A DNA stretch of 19,646 nt from UBA668 sp039796575. Lineage in GTDB: Bacteria; Actinomycetota; Acidimicrobiia; Acidimicrobiales; Ilumatobacteraceae. A program made the translations under genes and the position numbers. This document shows, in pieces, positions 7,945 to 15,984 of the stretch (position 1 is the stretch's first letter; every line of letters starts with the position of its first letter). The stretch spans positions 1 to 19,646 of the forward strand of contig JBDKJP010000058.1 of the NCBI GenBank assembly GCA_039796575.1, read 5' to 3'. The notes beneath the pieces are model-generated. The model did not search any database. It saw nothing but the letters and a program-made list of their open reading frames with translations, and was not told the DNA's origin.

Positions 7945-9077
7945 GCGCCTGCCCGCCCGCCGGCTACGCCGCCGCGCTCGCCGGGCTCGCGCCCATCACG
8001 GTGCAGCGGCTCCGGGCACTGCTGCTGCACCACTCACCCGAGGAGGCGTGGGCCGTGGTGCGCGGCGAGCACCGTCCGGTCGGGCTGATGGCCGAGGTGC
8101 TCGCCGACCCGGCCCGACGGCGCACGTTCCGTGAATCGGCGGCCCGCACCGATCCGGCGGCGGTGTGGGCCCGGTGCTGCGAGCTGCAGGTCGAGGTGCT
8201 GGTGCACGGCGGCGACGGGTATCCCGACCTCCTCCTCGACGACCCGATGCCCCCGCCGGTGCTGTTCGCCGCGGGTCGGCTCGACCTGCTCGACCAGCGG
8301 CGGGTGGCCGTCGTGGGCACGCGCAACGCCACCGCCACGGGCCGGGCGCTGGCCCGCGAGCTGGGGGAGGGGTTGGGCACGGCCGGCGTGCACGTCGTGT
8401 CGGGCCTCGCCCGCGGCGTCGACGGATGGGTGCACCGCGGCGTGCGGGCGGTGGCCGGTCCCGGGCGCCCCATCGGGGTGGTGGCGTGCGGGCACGACGT
8501 GGTCTACCCACGCGAGCACGCCGAGCTGTGGCAGTGGGTGGCCACCGACGGGCTGCTGCTGTCCGAGGTGCCGCCCGGCACGTCGCCCGCGCCGTACCGG
8601 TTCCCCCTGCGCAACCGCATCGTGGCGGCCGTGGCCGAGGTCGTCGTGGTGGTCGAGTCCCGGGAGCGTGGCGGCTCGCTCATCACCGCCAACGCGGCGC
8701 TCGACCGGGGCGTGCCGCTGATGGCCGTGCCGGGCTCACCGACCAGTCGCGCCGCGGCCGGCACCAACGAGCTCATCCGCGACGGGGCGTGCCCCGTGCT
8801 CGACGTGCGCGACGTGCTCGACGCCCTGGAGCTCGACCACCGCCTCGCCGGCGAACGTGCACCCGAACGTCGACGACCCGTCGGCGCGTCGGAGCGGCCG
8901 GTGCTCGACGCGTTGCGTCACCAGCCCCGCACGGTGGAGGGCCTCACGCTCGCCACCGGGCTGTCGCTGGTGGACGTGGCACTCCGGCTGGCGCGCCTGG
9001 AGCTCGACGGGTGGGTGGTCCAGTCCGACGGCTGGTTCGAGGCGCTGCCCTCTCGTGCCGGGGGGTCACCGACGTGA
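7941..9077 (+). CDS. dprA: DNA-processing protein DprA (Smf)
   Basis: A 378-residue DprA, which binds incoming single-stranded DNA and loads RecA during transformation. Residues 1-70 are an N-terminal helical domain. The Rossmann core holds VAVVGTRNAT (122-131), VSGLARGVDGWVH (153-165), FPLRNRIVA (221-229) and RGGSLITANAA (243-253), all family signatures. The C-terminal part (about 315-370) is a winged-helix domain. The start is fixed by the ATGA overlap with comM, so it is probably translated by coupling. In many actinomycetes dprA sits just before the recombinase and sigma-factor genes, as here. Confidence 0.95.
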   Translation: MSACPPAGYAAALAGLAPITVQRLRALLLHHSPEEAWAVVRGEHRPVGLMAEVLADPARRRTFRESAARTDPAAVWARCCELQVEVLVHGGDGYPDLLLDDPMPPPVLFAAGRLDLLDQRRVAVVGTRNATATGRALARELGEGLGTAGVHVVSGLARGVDGWVHRGVRAVAGPGRPIGVVACGHDVVYPREHAELWQWVATDGLLLSEVPPGTSPAPYRFPLRNRIVAAVAEVVVVVESRERGGSLITANAALDRGVPLMAVPGSPTSRAAAGTNELIRDGACPVLDVRDVLDALELDHRLAGERAPERRRPVGASERPVLDALRHQPRTVEGLTLATGLSLVDVALRLARLELDGWVVQSDGWFEALPSRAGGSPT

Positions 9078-9091
9078 GGTTCGTGAGCGAA

Positions 9092-9097
9092 TACCCT
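9092..9097 (+). promoter_or_regulatory. -10 box for leaderless xerC transcript
   Basis: TACCCT, 8 bases before the xerC ATG at 9106, in the 28-bp gap after dprA. No Shine-Dalgarno is visible in those 8 bases. Confidence 0.45.
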
Positions 9098-9105
9098 GTT
9101 CGGCG

Positions 9106-10032
9106 ATGGCCGGGAGCATTCACGTCGCGCCCACGTCGGTCGATGCGACCCCGTGGCACCTCGACGGCTTCGTCGCGTCCCTCACCAGCAGCAGCGCCAA
9201 CACCGTCGCGGCGTACCGGACCGACGTGGAGGCGTTCGCGGCGTGGGCCACGGGTCGCGAGCTCGACGGTCCGGAACAGGTCGATCGCCTGGTGCTGCGC
9301 CGCTATGTGGCGTGGCTGGGCACGCGTCCCGACAAGCCGCTGGGCAAGCGCAGCGTGGCGCGCCACGTGTCGTCGTTGCGGCGTTACTTCTCCCACCTGC
9401 GTCGTACCGGCGTGCTCGCCGTCGACCCCAGCACCTCGCTGCGCGCCCCGTCGGGCGACGGCCGGTTGCCGCGGGTGCTCGACCAGGCAGAGGTGCACGG
9501 CCTGCTCGACGGCGCCACGCCCGACGACGAACCGCACTGGCGACGACTGCGCGACGACGCCGTGCTCGAGCTGCTCTACGGCAGCGGGGTGCGCGTGGGC
9601 GAGCTGTGCGGTCTGCAGCTCGACTCGCTCGACCTGGTGGCCGGGGCCGTCACGGTGTGGGGCAAGGGCTCCAAGCAGCGACGCGTGCCGCTCAGCGATC
9701 CGGCGGTGGCGGCCCTCCGTGGCTGGTTGGGTGTCCGCCGCGAGGTGGTGCCGGCCGAGGCGGGTGCGGTGCTGTTCGGCAACGAACGCGGGCACGCGCT
9801 CACGCCTCGCGACGTGCGCCGCATCGTCGACCGCCGCGCCCCGAAGGGCGTGTCCACCCACCCGCACGCGCTGCGCCACACGTTCGCCACGCACCTGCTC
9901 GACGGCGGTGCCGATCTGCGCGCGGTGCAGGAGTTGCTGGGTCACGCCGACGTGTCCACCACGCAGCGGTACACCCATGTCAGCAATCACCTCCTCCGCG
10001 AGGTCTACGCTGAGGCGCACCCCAGAGCATGA
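9106..10032 (+). CDS. xerC: Tyrosine recombinase XerC/XerD type
   Basis: A 308-residue tyrosine recombinase, the usual length for XerC/D, which resolves chromosome dimers at dif. Residues about 17-110 form the SAM-like core-binding domain. The catalytic domain has all expected residues: R163 (SGVRVGEL), K187 (WGKGSKQR), H254/R257 (HALRHTF), H280 (LLGH) and nucleophile Y289 (TTQRYTH). The synteny with dprA and the sigma gene matches the xerC-like gene at this locus in other actinomycetes; XerD or another integrase-type role cannot be excluded by sequence alone. ATG 9106 is supported by the -10 box placement. The stop overlaps the sigma-factor ATG by ATGA. Confidence 0.9.
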   Translation: MAGSIHVAPTSVDATPWHLDGFVASLTSSSANTVAAYRTDVEAFAAWATGRELDGPEQVDRLVLRRYVAWLGTRPDKPLGKRSVARHVSSLRRYFSHLRRTGVLAVDPSTSLRAPSGDGRLPRVLDQAEVHGLLDGATPDDEPHWRRLRDDAVLELLYGSGVRVGELCGLQLDSLDLVAGAVTVWGKGSKQRRVPLSDPAVAALRGWLGVRREVVPAEAGAVLFGNERGHALTPRDVRRIVDRRAPKGVSTHPHALRHTFATHLLDGGADLRAVQELLGHADVSTTQRYTHVSNHLLREVYAEAHPRA

Positions 10033-10781
10033 GACGCGAACTCGACATCGAACAAGTGTGGGAACAGTGGTTCGCACGGCGGGACAGCGTCTCGCGCGAC
10101 CGCATCATCGTTCACTACTCGCCACTGGTGAAGTTCGTCGCGGGCCGTGTCGGTGCGGGTCTGCCCAGCAGCGTCGACCCCGGCGACCTGGTGAGCGCCG
10201 GCGTGTTCGGCCTCATCGACGCCGTCGAGCGTTTCGACCCCGAGCGGGCCGTGAAGTTCGAGACGTTCGCCGTGCCGCGCATCCGTGGGGCCATCTTCGA
10301 CGGCCTGCGCTCGCTCGACTGGGTGCCGCGTTCGGTGCGCAGCCGTGCCCGCGAGGTGGAGGGCGCGTTCACCGAGCTCGAGGGCAAGCTCGGTCGAGCC
10401 CCGAGCGACGAGGAGCTGTCGAAGCACCTGCGCCTGTCGGCCACCGAGTTCCAGAAGTGGCTGTCGTCCATCGCGTCCACCACCGTCGGTCCGCTCGACC
10501 GTGCGTTGGTGGCGGGCACCGAGCCGCGAGCGCTCACGGGCGACGTGCCCGATTCGCCGTCGGCCATCGTGGAGGAAGGGGAGGTGCGCCGCCTGGTGAA
10601 GGCCGAGGTGCGTCGCCTGCCCGACCGCGAGAAGCTGGTCCTGTCGCTGTACTACGACGAGGGCCTCACGCTCGCCGAGATCGGGTCGGTGCTCGGCGTC
10701 ACCGAGAGCCGCGTCTCGCAGATCCACACCAAGGCGGTGCTGCACCTGCGTGCCCGCCTCTCCGCCAGCGGCGTCGCCTGA
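10029..10781 (+). CDS. whiG: FliA/WhiG-family RNA polymerase sigma factor
   Basis: A 250-residue sigma factor of the sigma-28 group. Region 2 reads HYSPLVKFVAGRVGAGLP and then GVFGLIDAVERFDPERAVKF (59-78); the PRIRGAIFDGLRSLDWVPRS stretch (83-102) leads into region 3, and region 4 has the helix-turn-helix LTLAEIGSVLGVTESRVSQ (213-231). These match Streptomyces WhiG closely, including the ending VTESRVSQIHTK. In Streptomyces WhiG starts aerial-hypha sporulation; in motile bacteria the same family drives flagellar genes. Which role applies here is not shown. The start is set by ATGA overlap with xerC. No anti-sigma factor gene is adjacent. Confidence 0.9.
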   Translation: MRRELDIEQVWEQWFARRDSVSRDRIIVHYSPLVKFVAGRVGAGLPSSVDPGDLVSAGVFGLIDAVERFDPERAVKFETFAVPRIRGAIFDGLRSLDWVPRSVRSRAREVEGAFTELEGKLGRAPSDEELSKHLRLSATEFQKWLSSIASTTVGPLDRALVAGTEPRALTGDVPDSPSAIVEEGEVRRLVKAEVRRLPDREKLVLSLYYDEGLTLAEIGSVLGVTESRVSQIHTKAVLHLRARLSASGVA

Positions 10782-10815
10782 CCCCGTCGCCCGGTGGGGC
10801 GTCGCGGGGTGCGGC

Positions 10816-11319
10816 ATGATCGCTGCGCTCGTGGTGGCGGCCACCCTGTGCTGGGCGCCGCCGGTCACCACACCCGTGGTGCGCGGGTTCGAGGCACCCG
10901 CATGCACCTGGTGCGCCGGTCACCGCGGGCTCGAGTACCGCCCGCCGGCCGACACCCCGGTCACGGCCGTGGCGCCCGGGGTGGTGGTGTTCACCGGGGT
11001 GGTGGCGGGCACGGGCTACGTGGTGGTGCGCCTCGCCGACGGGCGCCGGGTCACCTACGGCGCGGTGCACGAGCTCCGCGTCCGCCCAGGTCAGGACGTG
11101 TCCCGCGGGCAGGTGCTGGCCGAATCCACCGATCGGGTGTTCCTCGGCCTGCGGACGGGGGAGGGCGACGCCGAGGTGTACCTCGATCCCGGGCCGCTCA
11201 TCGGCCGGTGGCGGGGTGTGGCGCGGCTGCTGCCGGTCGACGGATCGGCCCCGCGACCTGCCCGAACGGGTCCCGGCGGGTCGCGATTGACCTGCGCGAC
11301 CGGCGCCGATGGCCGCTAG
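10816..11319 (+). CDS. Secreted LytM/M23-like protein, degenerate active site
   Basis: A 167-residue protein with an N-terminal signal peptide or anchor (MIAALVVAATLCWAPP) and one LytM-like beta domain: HRGLEYRPPADTPVTAVAPG, GTGYVVVRLADGRRVTYG and VRPGQDVSRGQVLAES follow the M23 scaffold. In active enzymes the zinc ligands are HxxxD plus a later HxH. Here the first becomes HRGLE (D to E) and the HxH strand reads VFLGLRTG with no histidine, so peptidase activity is doubtful; a regulatory or wall-binding role, as for other degenerate LytM proteins, is inferred. ATG 10816 is preferred; in-frame GTG 10750 would overlap the sigma gene. The gene sits between whiG and rpsB, as in Streptomyces. Its stop TAG is part of the predicted rpsB -10 box. 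Confidence 0.75.
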   Translation: MIAALVVAATLCWAPPVTTPVVRGFEAPACTWCAGHRGLEYRPPADTPVTAVAPGVVVFTGVVAGTGYVVVRLADGRRVTYGAVHELRVRPGQDVSRGQVLAESTDRVFLGLRTGEGDAEVYLDPGPLIGRWRGVARLLPVDGSAPRPARTGPGGSRLTCATGADGR

Positions 11320-11322
11320 CAT
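11317..11322 (+). promoter_or_regulatory. Candidate -10 box of the rpsB operon
   Basis: TAGCAT directly at the end of the LytM-like gene (its TAG is the stop codon). It predicts a start near 11329 and a leader of about 110 bases. The nearest TTGACC (11287-11292) is 24 bases upstream, too far to be a standard -35. Confidence 0.35.
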
Positions 11323-11374
11323 TCTCCGACGGTCCGTCGTCCTGGCGAACCACCTTGCAATTCCAGCACCCGTC

Positions 11375-11430
11375 CTCCTGCGGTCGCTTCGGCGTCGGGA
11401 CCGGTGCCCACTCGAACCGCAGGAGAGGAG
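11375..11430 (+). promoter_or_regulatory. Structured rpsB leader masking the Shine-Dalgarno region
   Basis: CTCCTGCGGT (11375-11384) is a perfect 10-bp inverse of ACCGCAGGAG (11416-11425). The 3' arm contains AGGAG, the first half of the double Shine-Dalgarno AGGAGAGGAG (11421-11430). Inside lies CGC-TTCG-GCG (11385-11394), a small stem with a stable UUCG loop. The second GGAG, 8 bases from the ATG, is left at the foot of the stem. This is the form expected for an S2-responsive translational control element. Confidence 0.55.
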
Positions 11431-11438
11431 ACAACACC

Positions 11439-12329
<891 letters not shown>

Positions 12330-12335
12330 TCCAGA

Positions 12336-13124
12336 ATGGCATTCACCGCGAAAGACGTACAGGCACTCCGCCAGGCCACCGGCGCCGGCATGATGGACGC
12401 CAAGAAGGCCCTCGAGGCCAACGACGGCGACATGGAAGCCAGCAAGCAGTGGCTGCGTGAGAAGGGCCTCGCGGCCAGCGCCAAGCGCGACGACCGTGAG
12501 AACACCCAGGGTGTGGTCGCCCTCGTCATCGACGGCAACGTCGGTGCGATGGTGAAGCTGAAGTGCGAGACCGACTTCGTCGCCTCGAGCGACCAGTTCA
12601 AGGCCGAGGCCGACGAGCTGGCCCGCCTCGTGGCCGCCAAGGGCGTCGAGGCCGCCGCCGAGCGCAACGCCGTGCTCGAGGACCTCAAGATCACGCTCAA
12701 GGAGAAGATCGAGCTCGGTGAAGTGGTGCGCGTCGAGGCCGCCGCCGGCAACGTGCTCGACCACTACCTGCACGTGCAGGGTGGTCGTGGCGTGAACGGC
12801 GTGCTCGTCGAGATGAGCGGCGCCAGCCAGGAGCTCGCCCACGACGTGGCCGTGCACATCGGCTTCGCCCGTCCGAAGTACCTCACCCGTGACGACGTGC
12901 CGGCCGAAGTGGTCGAGCACGAGCGCGCCACGCTCGAGACCCTCAGCCGCAACGAGGGCAAGCCCGAGGCGGCCCTGCCGAAGATCGTCGAAGGCCGCAT
13001 CAACGGCTTCTTCAAGGACGTCGCGCTGCTCGAGCAGCCGTACGCCAAGGACGACAAGCAGTCGGTGAAGCAGTTCATCGGCAGCGCCTCGATCGTGCAG
13101 TACGCACAGGTCGAGATCGGCTGA
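12336..13124 (+). CDS. tsf: Elongation factor Ts
   Basis: A 262-residue EF-Ts, the nucleotide exchange factor for EF-Tu. The UBA-like N-terminus has VQALRQATGAGMMDAKKAL (residues 8-26). The core contains KCETDFVAS (76-84), whose TDFV contacts EF-Tu. The C-terminal dimer/core subdomains run to FIGSASIVQYAQVEIG. The gene lies 6 bases after rpsB with only a weak Shine-Dalgarno (GAGAG near 12320), so it is likely translated in coupling with rpsB. Confidence 0.98.
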   Translation: MAFTAKDVQALRQATGAGMMDAKKALEANDGDMEASKQWLREKGLAASAKRDDRENTQGVVALVIDGNVGAMVKLKCETDFVASSDQFKAEADELARLVAAKGVEAAAERNAVLEDLKITLKEKIELGEVVRVEAAAGNVLDHYLHVQGGRGVNGVLVEMSGASQELAHDVAVHIGFARPKYLTRDDVPAEVVEHERATLETLSRNEGKPEAALPKIVEGRINGFFKDVALLEQPYAKDDKQSVKQFIGSASIVQYAQVEIG

Positions 13125-13141
13125 GTCGGCCGGATCGGTCA

Positions 13142-13147
13142 TACTGT
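13142..13147 (+). promoter_or_regulatory. -10 box for leaderless pyrH transcript
   Basis: TACTGT, 5 bases before the pyrH ATG at 13153, in the 28-bp gap after tsf. No Shine-Dalgarno intervenes. Confidence 0.5.
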
Positions 13148-13152
13148 CGGCC

Positions 13153-13878
13153 ATGACCTCACCGCGATGGAAGCGAATCGTCTTCAAGCCATCCGGTGAG
13201 GCATTGGCCGGCCCCTCCGGGCAGGGGCTCGACGGCGACACGCTCGCCGCGACCGCCCAGGAGATCATCGCCGTCCGCGAAATGGGCGTCGACGTCACCG
13301 TCGTGGTCGGCGGTGGCAACTTCTGGCGTGGCCGCCAGGGTGCCATGACCGGCATGGACGCCACGCAGTCCGACCACATCGGCATGCTCGGCACCGTGAT
13401 GAACGCGCTGGCCCTGCAGGACGCGCTCGAGCGGGCCGGGCAGACCACCCGCGTGCAGAGCGCCATCGAGATGCCGCGCATCGCCGAGCCGTACATCCGG
13501 CGTCGGGCCATGCGCCACCTCGAGAAGGGCCGCGTGGTCATCTTCGCCGCCGGCACCGGCAACCCGTTCTTCACCACCGACACGGCAGCCGCCCTGCGTG
13601 CCGCCGAGATCGACGCGGAGGCGCTGCTGAAGGGCACGCACTCGGGTGTCGACGGTGTGTACGACGCCGATCCGCGCACCACGCCCGACGCGGTGAAGTA
13701 CGACGAGGTGTCGTACATCGAGGTGATGACGAAGAACCTCAAGGTCATGGATGCCACGGCCATCGCGTTCTGTCGCGACAACAAGATCCCCATCGTCGTG
13801 TTCGACATGTCGGCGGCCGGATCGTTGCAGGCCATCCTGCGCGGTGATGCGGTGGGCACCATCGTCCGCGACCGGTAG
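13153..13878 (+). CDS. pyrH: UMP kinase
   Basis: A 241-residue bacterial UMP kinase (amino-acid-kinase fold, hexameric, GTP-activated), converting UMP to UDP. Family motifs are FKPSGEAL (12-19, where most read LKLSGEAL), VVVGGGNFWRG (46-56), the DHIGMLGTVMNALAL helix, GTGNPFFTTDTAAALRA and the kinase loop HSGVDGVYDADPR. It lies in the conserved tsf-pyrH-frr order. The P in KPSGEAL is a small departure from the usual L. Internal promoter and start placement suggest it can be expressed apart from rpsB-tsf. Confidence 0.97.
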   Translation: MTSPRWKRIVFKPSGEALAGPSGQGLDGDTLAATAQEIIAVREMGVDVTVVVGGGNFWRGRQGAMTGMDATQSDHIGMLGTVMNALALQDALERAGQTTRVQSAIEMPRIAEPYIRRRAMRHLEKGRVVIFAAGTGNPFFTTDTAAALRAAEIDAEALLKGTHSGVDGVYDADPRTTPDAVKYDEVSYIEVMTKNLKVMDATAIAFCRDNKIPIVVFDMSAAGSLQAILRGDAVGTIVRDR

Positions 13879-13883
13879 TGCAG

Positions 13884-13889
13884 TACGCT
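13884..13889 (+). promoter_or_regulatory. -10 box for leaderless frr transcript
   Basis: TACGCT, 6 bases before the frr GTG at 13896, just past the pyrH stop. No Shine-Dalgarno is present. Confidence 0.45.
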
Positions 13890-13895
13890 GGCCCG

Positions 13896-14453
13896 GTGAC
13901 CGAAGACACCATCCTCGAAGCAATGGAGAAGATGGAGAAGGCCGTCGAGCACGTGCAGAACCAGTTCACGACGGTTCGCACGGGCCGGGCCACTCCCGCA
14001 CTCGTGGAGAAGCTGCTCGTGGAGTACTACGGGGCACCGGTGCCGCTGCAGCAGCTCGCCGGGTTCCAGGTGCCCGAGGCTCGCCAGCTCGTGGTGAAGC
14101 CGCACGACCGTGGTGCCCTGGGCGCCATCGAGAAGGCCATCCGCGACTCCGACCTGGGCATCAACCCCAGCAACGACGGCGTCATCATCCGGCTCAACTT
14201 CCCGCCCCTCACCGAGGAGCGGCGCAAGGAGTACGTGAAGGTGGTCAAGCACATGGCCGAGGACGGCCGCGTGGCGGTGCGCAACATCCGGCGTGACGCC
14301 CGCAAGCACCTCGAGGCGGCCGAGAAGGCCGGCGAGATCTCGGCCGACGAGCTCGAGCGTGCCGAGAAGGAGATGGAGAAGATCACCCACGACCACGTCG
14401 AGCACATCGACAAGGCGTTGGGGCGCAAAGAGCAGGAACTGCTCGAGGTCTGA
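13896..14453 (+). CDS. frr: Ribosome recycling factor
   Basis: A 185-residue RRF, the same length as the E. coli protein, which with EF-G splits post-termination ribosomes. Signatures are FTTVRTGRATPAL (25-37), YYGAPVPLQQLA (46-57), the INPSNDGVIIRLNFPPLTEE run and the C-terminal helix with RRDARKHLEA. GTG 13896 is chosen because it gives exactly the family length and follows the -10 box; an in-frame ATG-less extension to 13878 would overlap the pyrH stop region and adds non-family residues. cdsA begins 15 bases downstream. Confidence 0.96.
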   Translation: MTEDTILEAMEKMEKAVEHVQNQFTTVRTGRATPALVEKLLVEYYGAPVPLQQLAGFQVPEARQLVVKPHDRGALGAIEKAIRDSDLGINPSNDGVIIRLNFPPLTEERRKEYVKVVKHMAEDGRVAVRNIRRDARKHLEAAEKAGEISADELERAEKEMEKITHDHVEHIDKALGRKEQELLEV

Positions 14454-14468
14454 GGCGAGGGGAACAAC

Positions 14469-15899
14469 ATGACCGACGATCAATGGCGCCGCCGGCGCGA
14501 CGAGGACGACGACTTCGGCCCGCCGCTGTTCGGTGACGACGCAGGCGACGCCGACGAGCAGGCGCCCATCTCGTTCGGCGACGGCGACACCGGCCCGCTG
14601 CCGCACTGGACCCAGCCGCCCACCGGCGAGATGCCGCGGGTGCTCAGCGCCGACGGTGGCGACCACACCGACGACCTCGACGTGTGGTCGTCGTTCTCCG
14701 GCTCCACCCCGGCATGGCGCGACGACCGCGCCGCCACGTCGGTCGACGACGGTGGGCTCGACGACATCACCGGCCTCAACCCGGTGTTCGACGAGCCCGA
14801 CAGCGGCCCCATCCCGTTCGAGGACGCCGAGCCGACCGCGCGCGACGAGAGCGCGCCGGTGCGGCGCGAGCCGGGCCGCATCACCATCGGCACCGATCCC
14901 ACCGACGGCGCCCTGGCGCGCCCCGCGTCGGGTGGCAAGCGCCCGCGTTCGGGTGACGCCACGTCTCGTGGCGGTCGCCCGGCTCGTCCGGCCCCTACGC
15001 GTGCAGCGGCCGGCAAGTCCACGGGTGGCACGGGCGGTCGCGACATGCCCACCGCCATCGCGGTCGGCCTCATCATCGCCGTCGTGTTCGTCGGTGCGCT
15101 GAAGTACAAGCCGTGGGCCGTCGCCGTCATCATCGTGGTGGTGCTCGGCCTCGCCGCGGTCGAGTACTTCGATCGGGTGCGCGAGAAGGGCTACCAGCCG
15201 GCGTTCGTGCCCGGCATCATGGCCTGCGTGGCGGCACCCGCCGCGGTGTACCACTACGGCATCGACTCCCTTCCGCTGGTGATGTTCCTGGCGTTCGCTG
15301 CCTGCGCGGTGAGCTTCGTGTTCTCGTCGGGGCTCGAGTCGAACCCGATGCCCAACATGGCCATCACGTCACTCGGCATCACCTGGATCGGGCTGCTCGG
15401 TGCGTTCGGTGCGGCCATCGTGGCGCTCTCGAACGTGCCCACGCCCATCGCCGCCGGCACGCTCAGCTCGCACATCGGCACCGACACGCTCTGCCTGCTC
15501 GCCATCGGTGTGGTGGCCAACGACGTGGGTGCGCTGTTCGTCGGCAGTGCCGTCGGCCGTACGCCGCTGCGTGCCTGGATCAGCCCGAACAAGAGCGTCG
15601 AGGGGTTCGTGGGCGGCACGCTGCTCACGCTCGGTGCCATGTTGCTCGTCGGCCTCACCGACCGCAGCACCACCTGGAACAGCACCGGTGACCTGCTGCT
15701 GCTCGGTCTCGTGGTGGCCGTCGCGGCGCCGATCGGCGACCTCACCGAGAGCATGTTCAAGCGCAACCTCGACGTGAAGGACTTCGGTTCCATCGTCAAG
15801 GGGCACGGCGGCATCCTCGACCGGTTCGACGGCTTCCTGTTCACGCTGCCGGCCGTGTACTACCTCACCATCACCCTGCAGCCCTGGCTCACCAAGTAA
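14469..15899 (+). CDS. cdsA: Phosphatidate cytidylyltransferase with long acidic N-terminal tail
   Basis: A 476-residue CDP-diacylglycerol synthase, making CDP-DAG from phosphatidate and CTP for phospholipid synthesis. The membrane part starts near residue 193 (MPTAIAVGLIIAVVFVGAL) and shows several hydrophobic spans. The Prosite-type signature is complete near the C-terminus (about 428-454): SMFKRNLDVKDFG followed by GHGGILDRFD. Residues 1-192 are an extra, soluble, low-complexity region: first Asp-rich, with PHWTQPPTGEMPRVL at 45-59, then basic and Ala/Gly/Pro-rich near the membrane. Typical CdsA proteins (about 270-300 residues) lack it. ATG 14469 has Shine-Dalgarno GAGGGG (14457-14462). 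Confidence 0.93.
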   Translation: MTDDQWRRRRDEDDDFGPPLFGDDAGDADEQAPISFGDGDTGPLPHWTQPPTGEMPRVLSADGGDHTDDLDVWSSFSGSTPAWRDDRAATSVDDGGLDDITGLNPVFDEPDSGPIPFEDAEPTARDESAPVRREPGRITIGTDPTDGALARPASGGKRPRSGDATSRGGRPARPAPTRAAAGKSTGGTGGRDMPTAIAVGLIIAVVFVGALKYKPWAVAVIIVVVLGLAAVEYFDRVREKGYQPAFVPGIMACVAAPAAVYHYGIDSLPLVMFLAFAACAVSFVFSSGLESNPMPNMAITSLGITWIGLLGAFGAAIVALSNVPTPIAAGTLSSHIGTDTLCLLAIGVVANDVGALFVGSAVGRTPLRAWISPNKSVEGFVGGTLLTLGAMLLVGLTDRSTTWNSTGDLLLLGLVVAVAAPIGDLTESMFKRNLDVKDFGSIVKGHGGILDRFDGFLFTLPAVYYLTITLQPWLTK

Positions 15900-15914
15900 C
15901 GCCACGGGTCGTCC

Positions 15915-15943
15915 CGGTGGCTGAAGCCGTGCTTCAGCCACCG
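15915..15943 (+). terminator. Perfect 13-bp hairpin between cdsA and dxr
   Basis: CGGTGGCTGAAGC, loop CGT, GCTTCAGCCACCG: 13 paired bases without mismatch, 15 bases after the cdsA stop and 42 bases before the dxr ATG. There is no T-run, so it is either a U-less actinomycete-type terminator or an operator/attenuator of dxr. Confidence 0.5.
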
Positions 15944-15984
15944 CGGTGCATCACTGCTGCTGGCCTGCGAGACTGCAGGTCGTC

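Noticed and set aside
10006..10011. TACGCT inside the end of xerC as a promoter for whiG
   Set aside because: It is 17 bases from the start, outside the leaderless spacing, and is explained by coding sequence; ATGA coupling is enough.
10788..10801. Small hairpin CGCCC/GGGCG between whiG and the LytM-like gene
   Set aside because: A 5-bp GC stem without further support is expected by chance here.
11287..11292. TTGACC as the -35 of rpsB
   Set aside because: The distance to TAGCAT is 24 bases, too long for a normal promoter.
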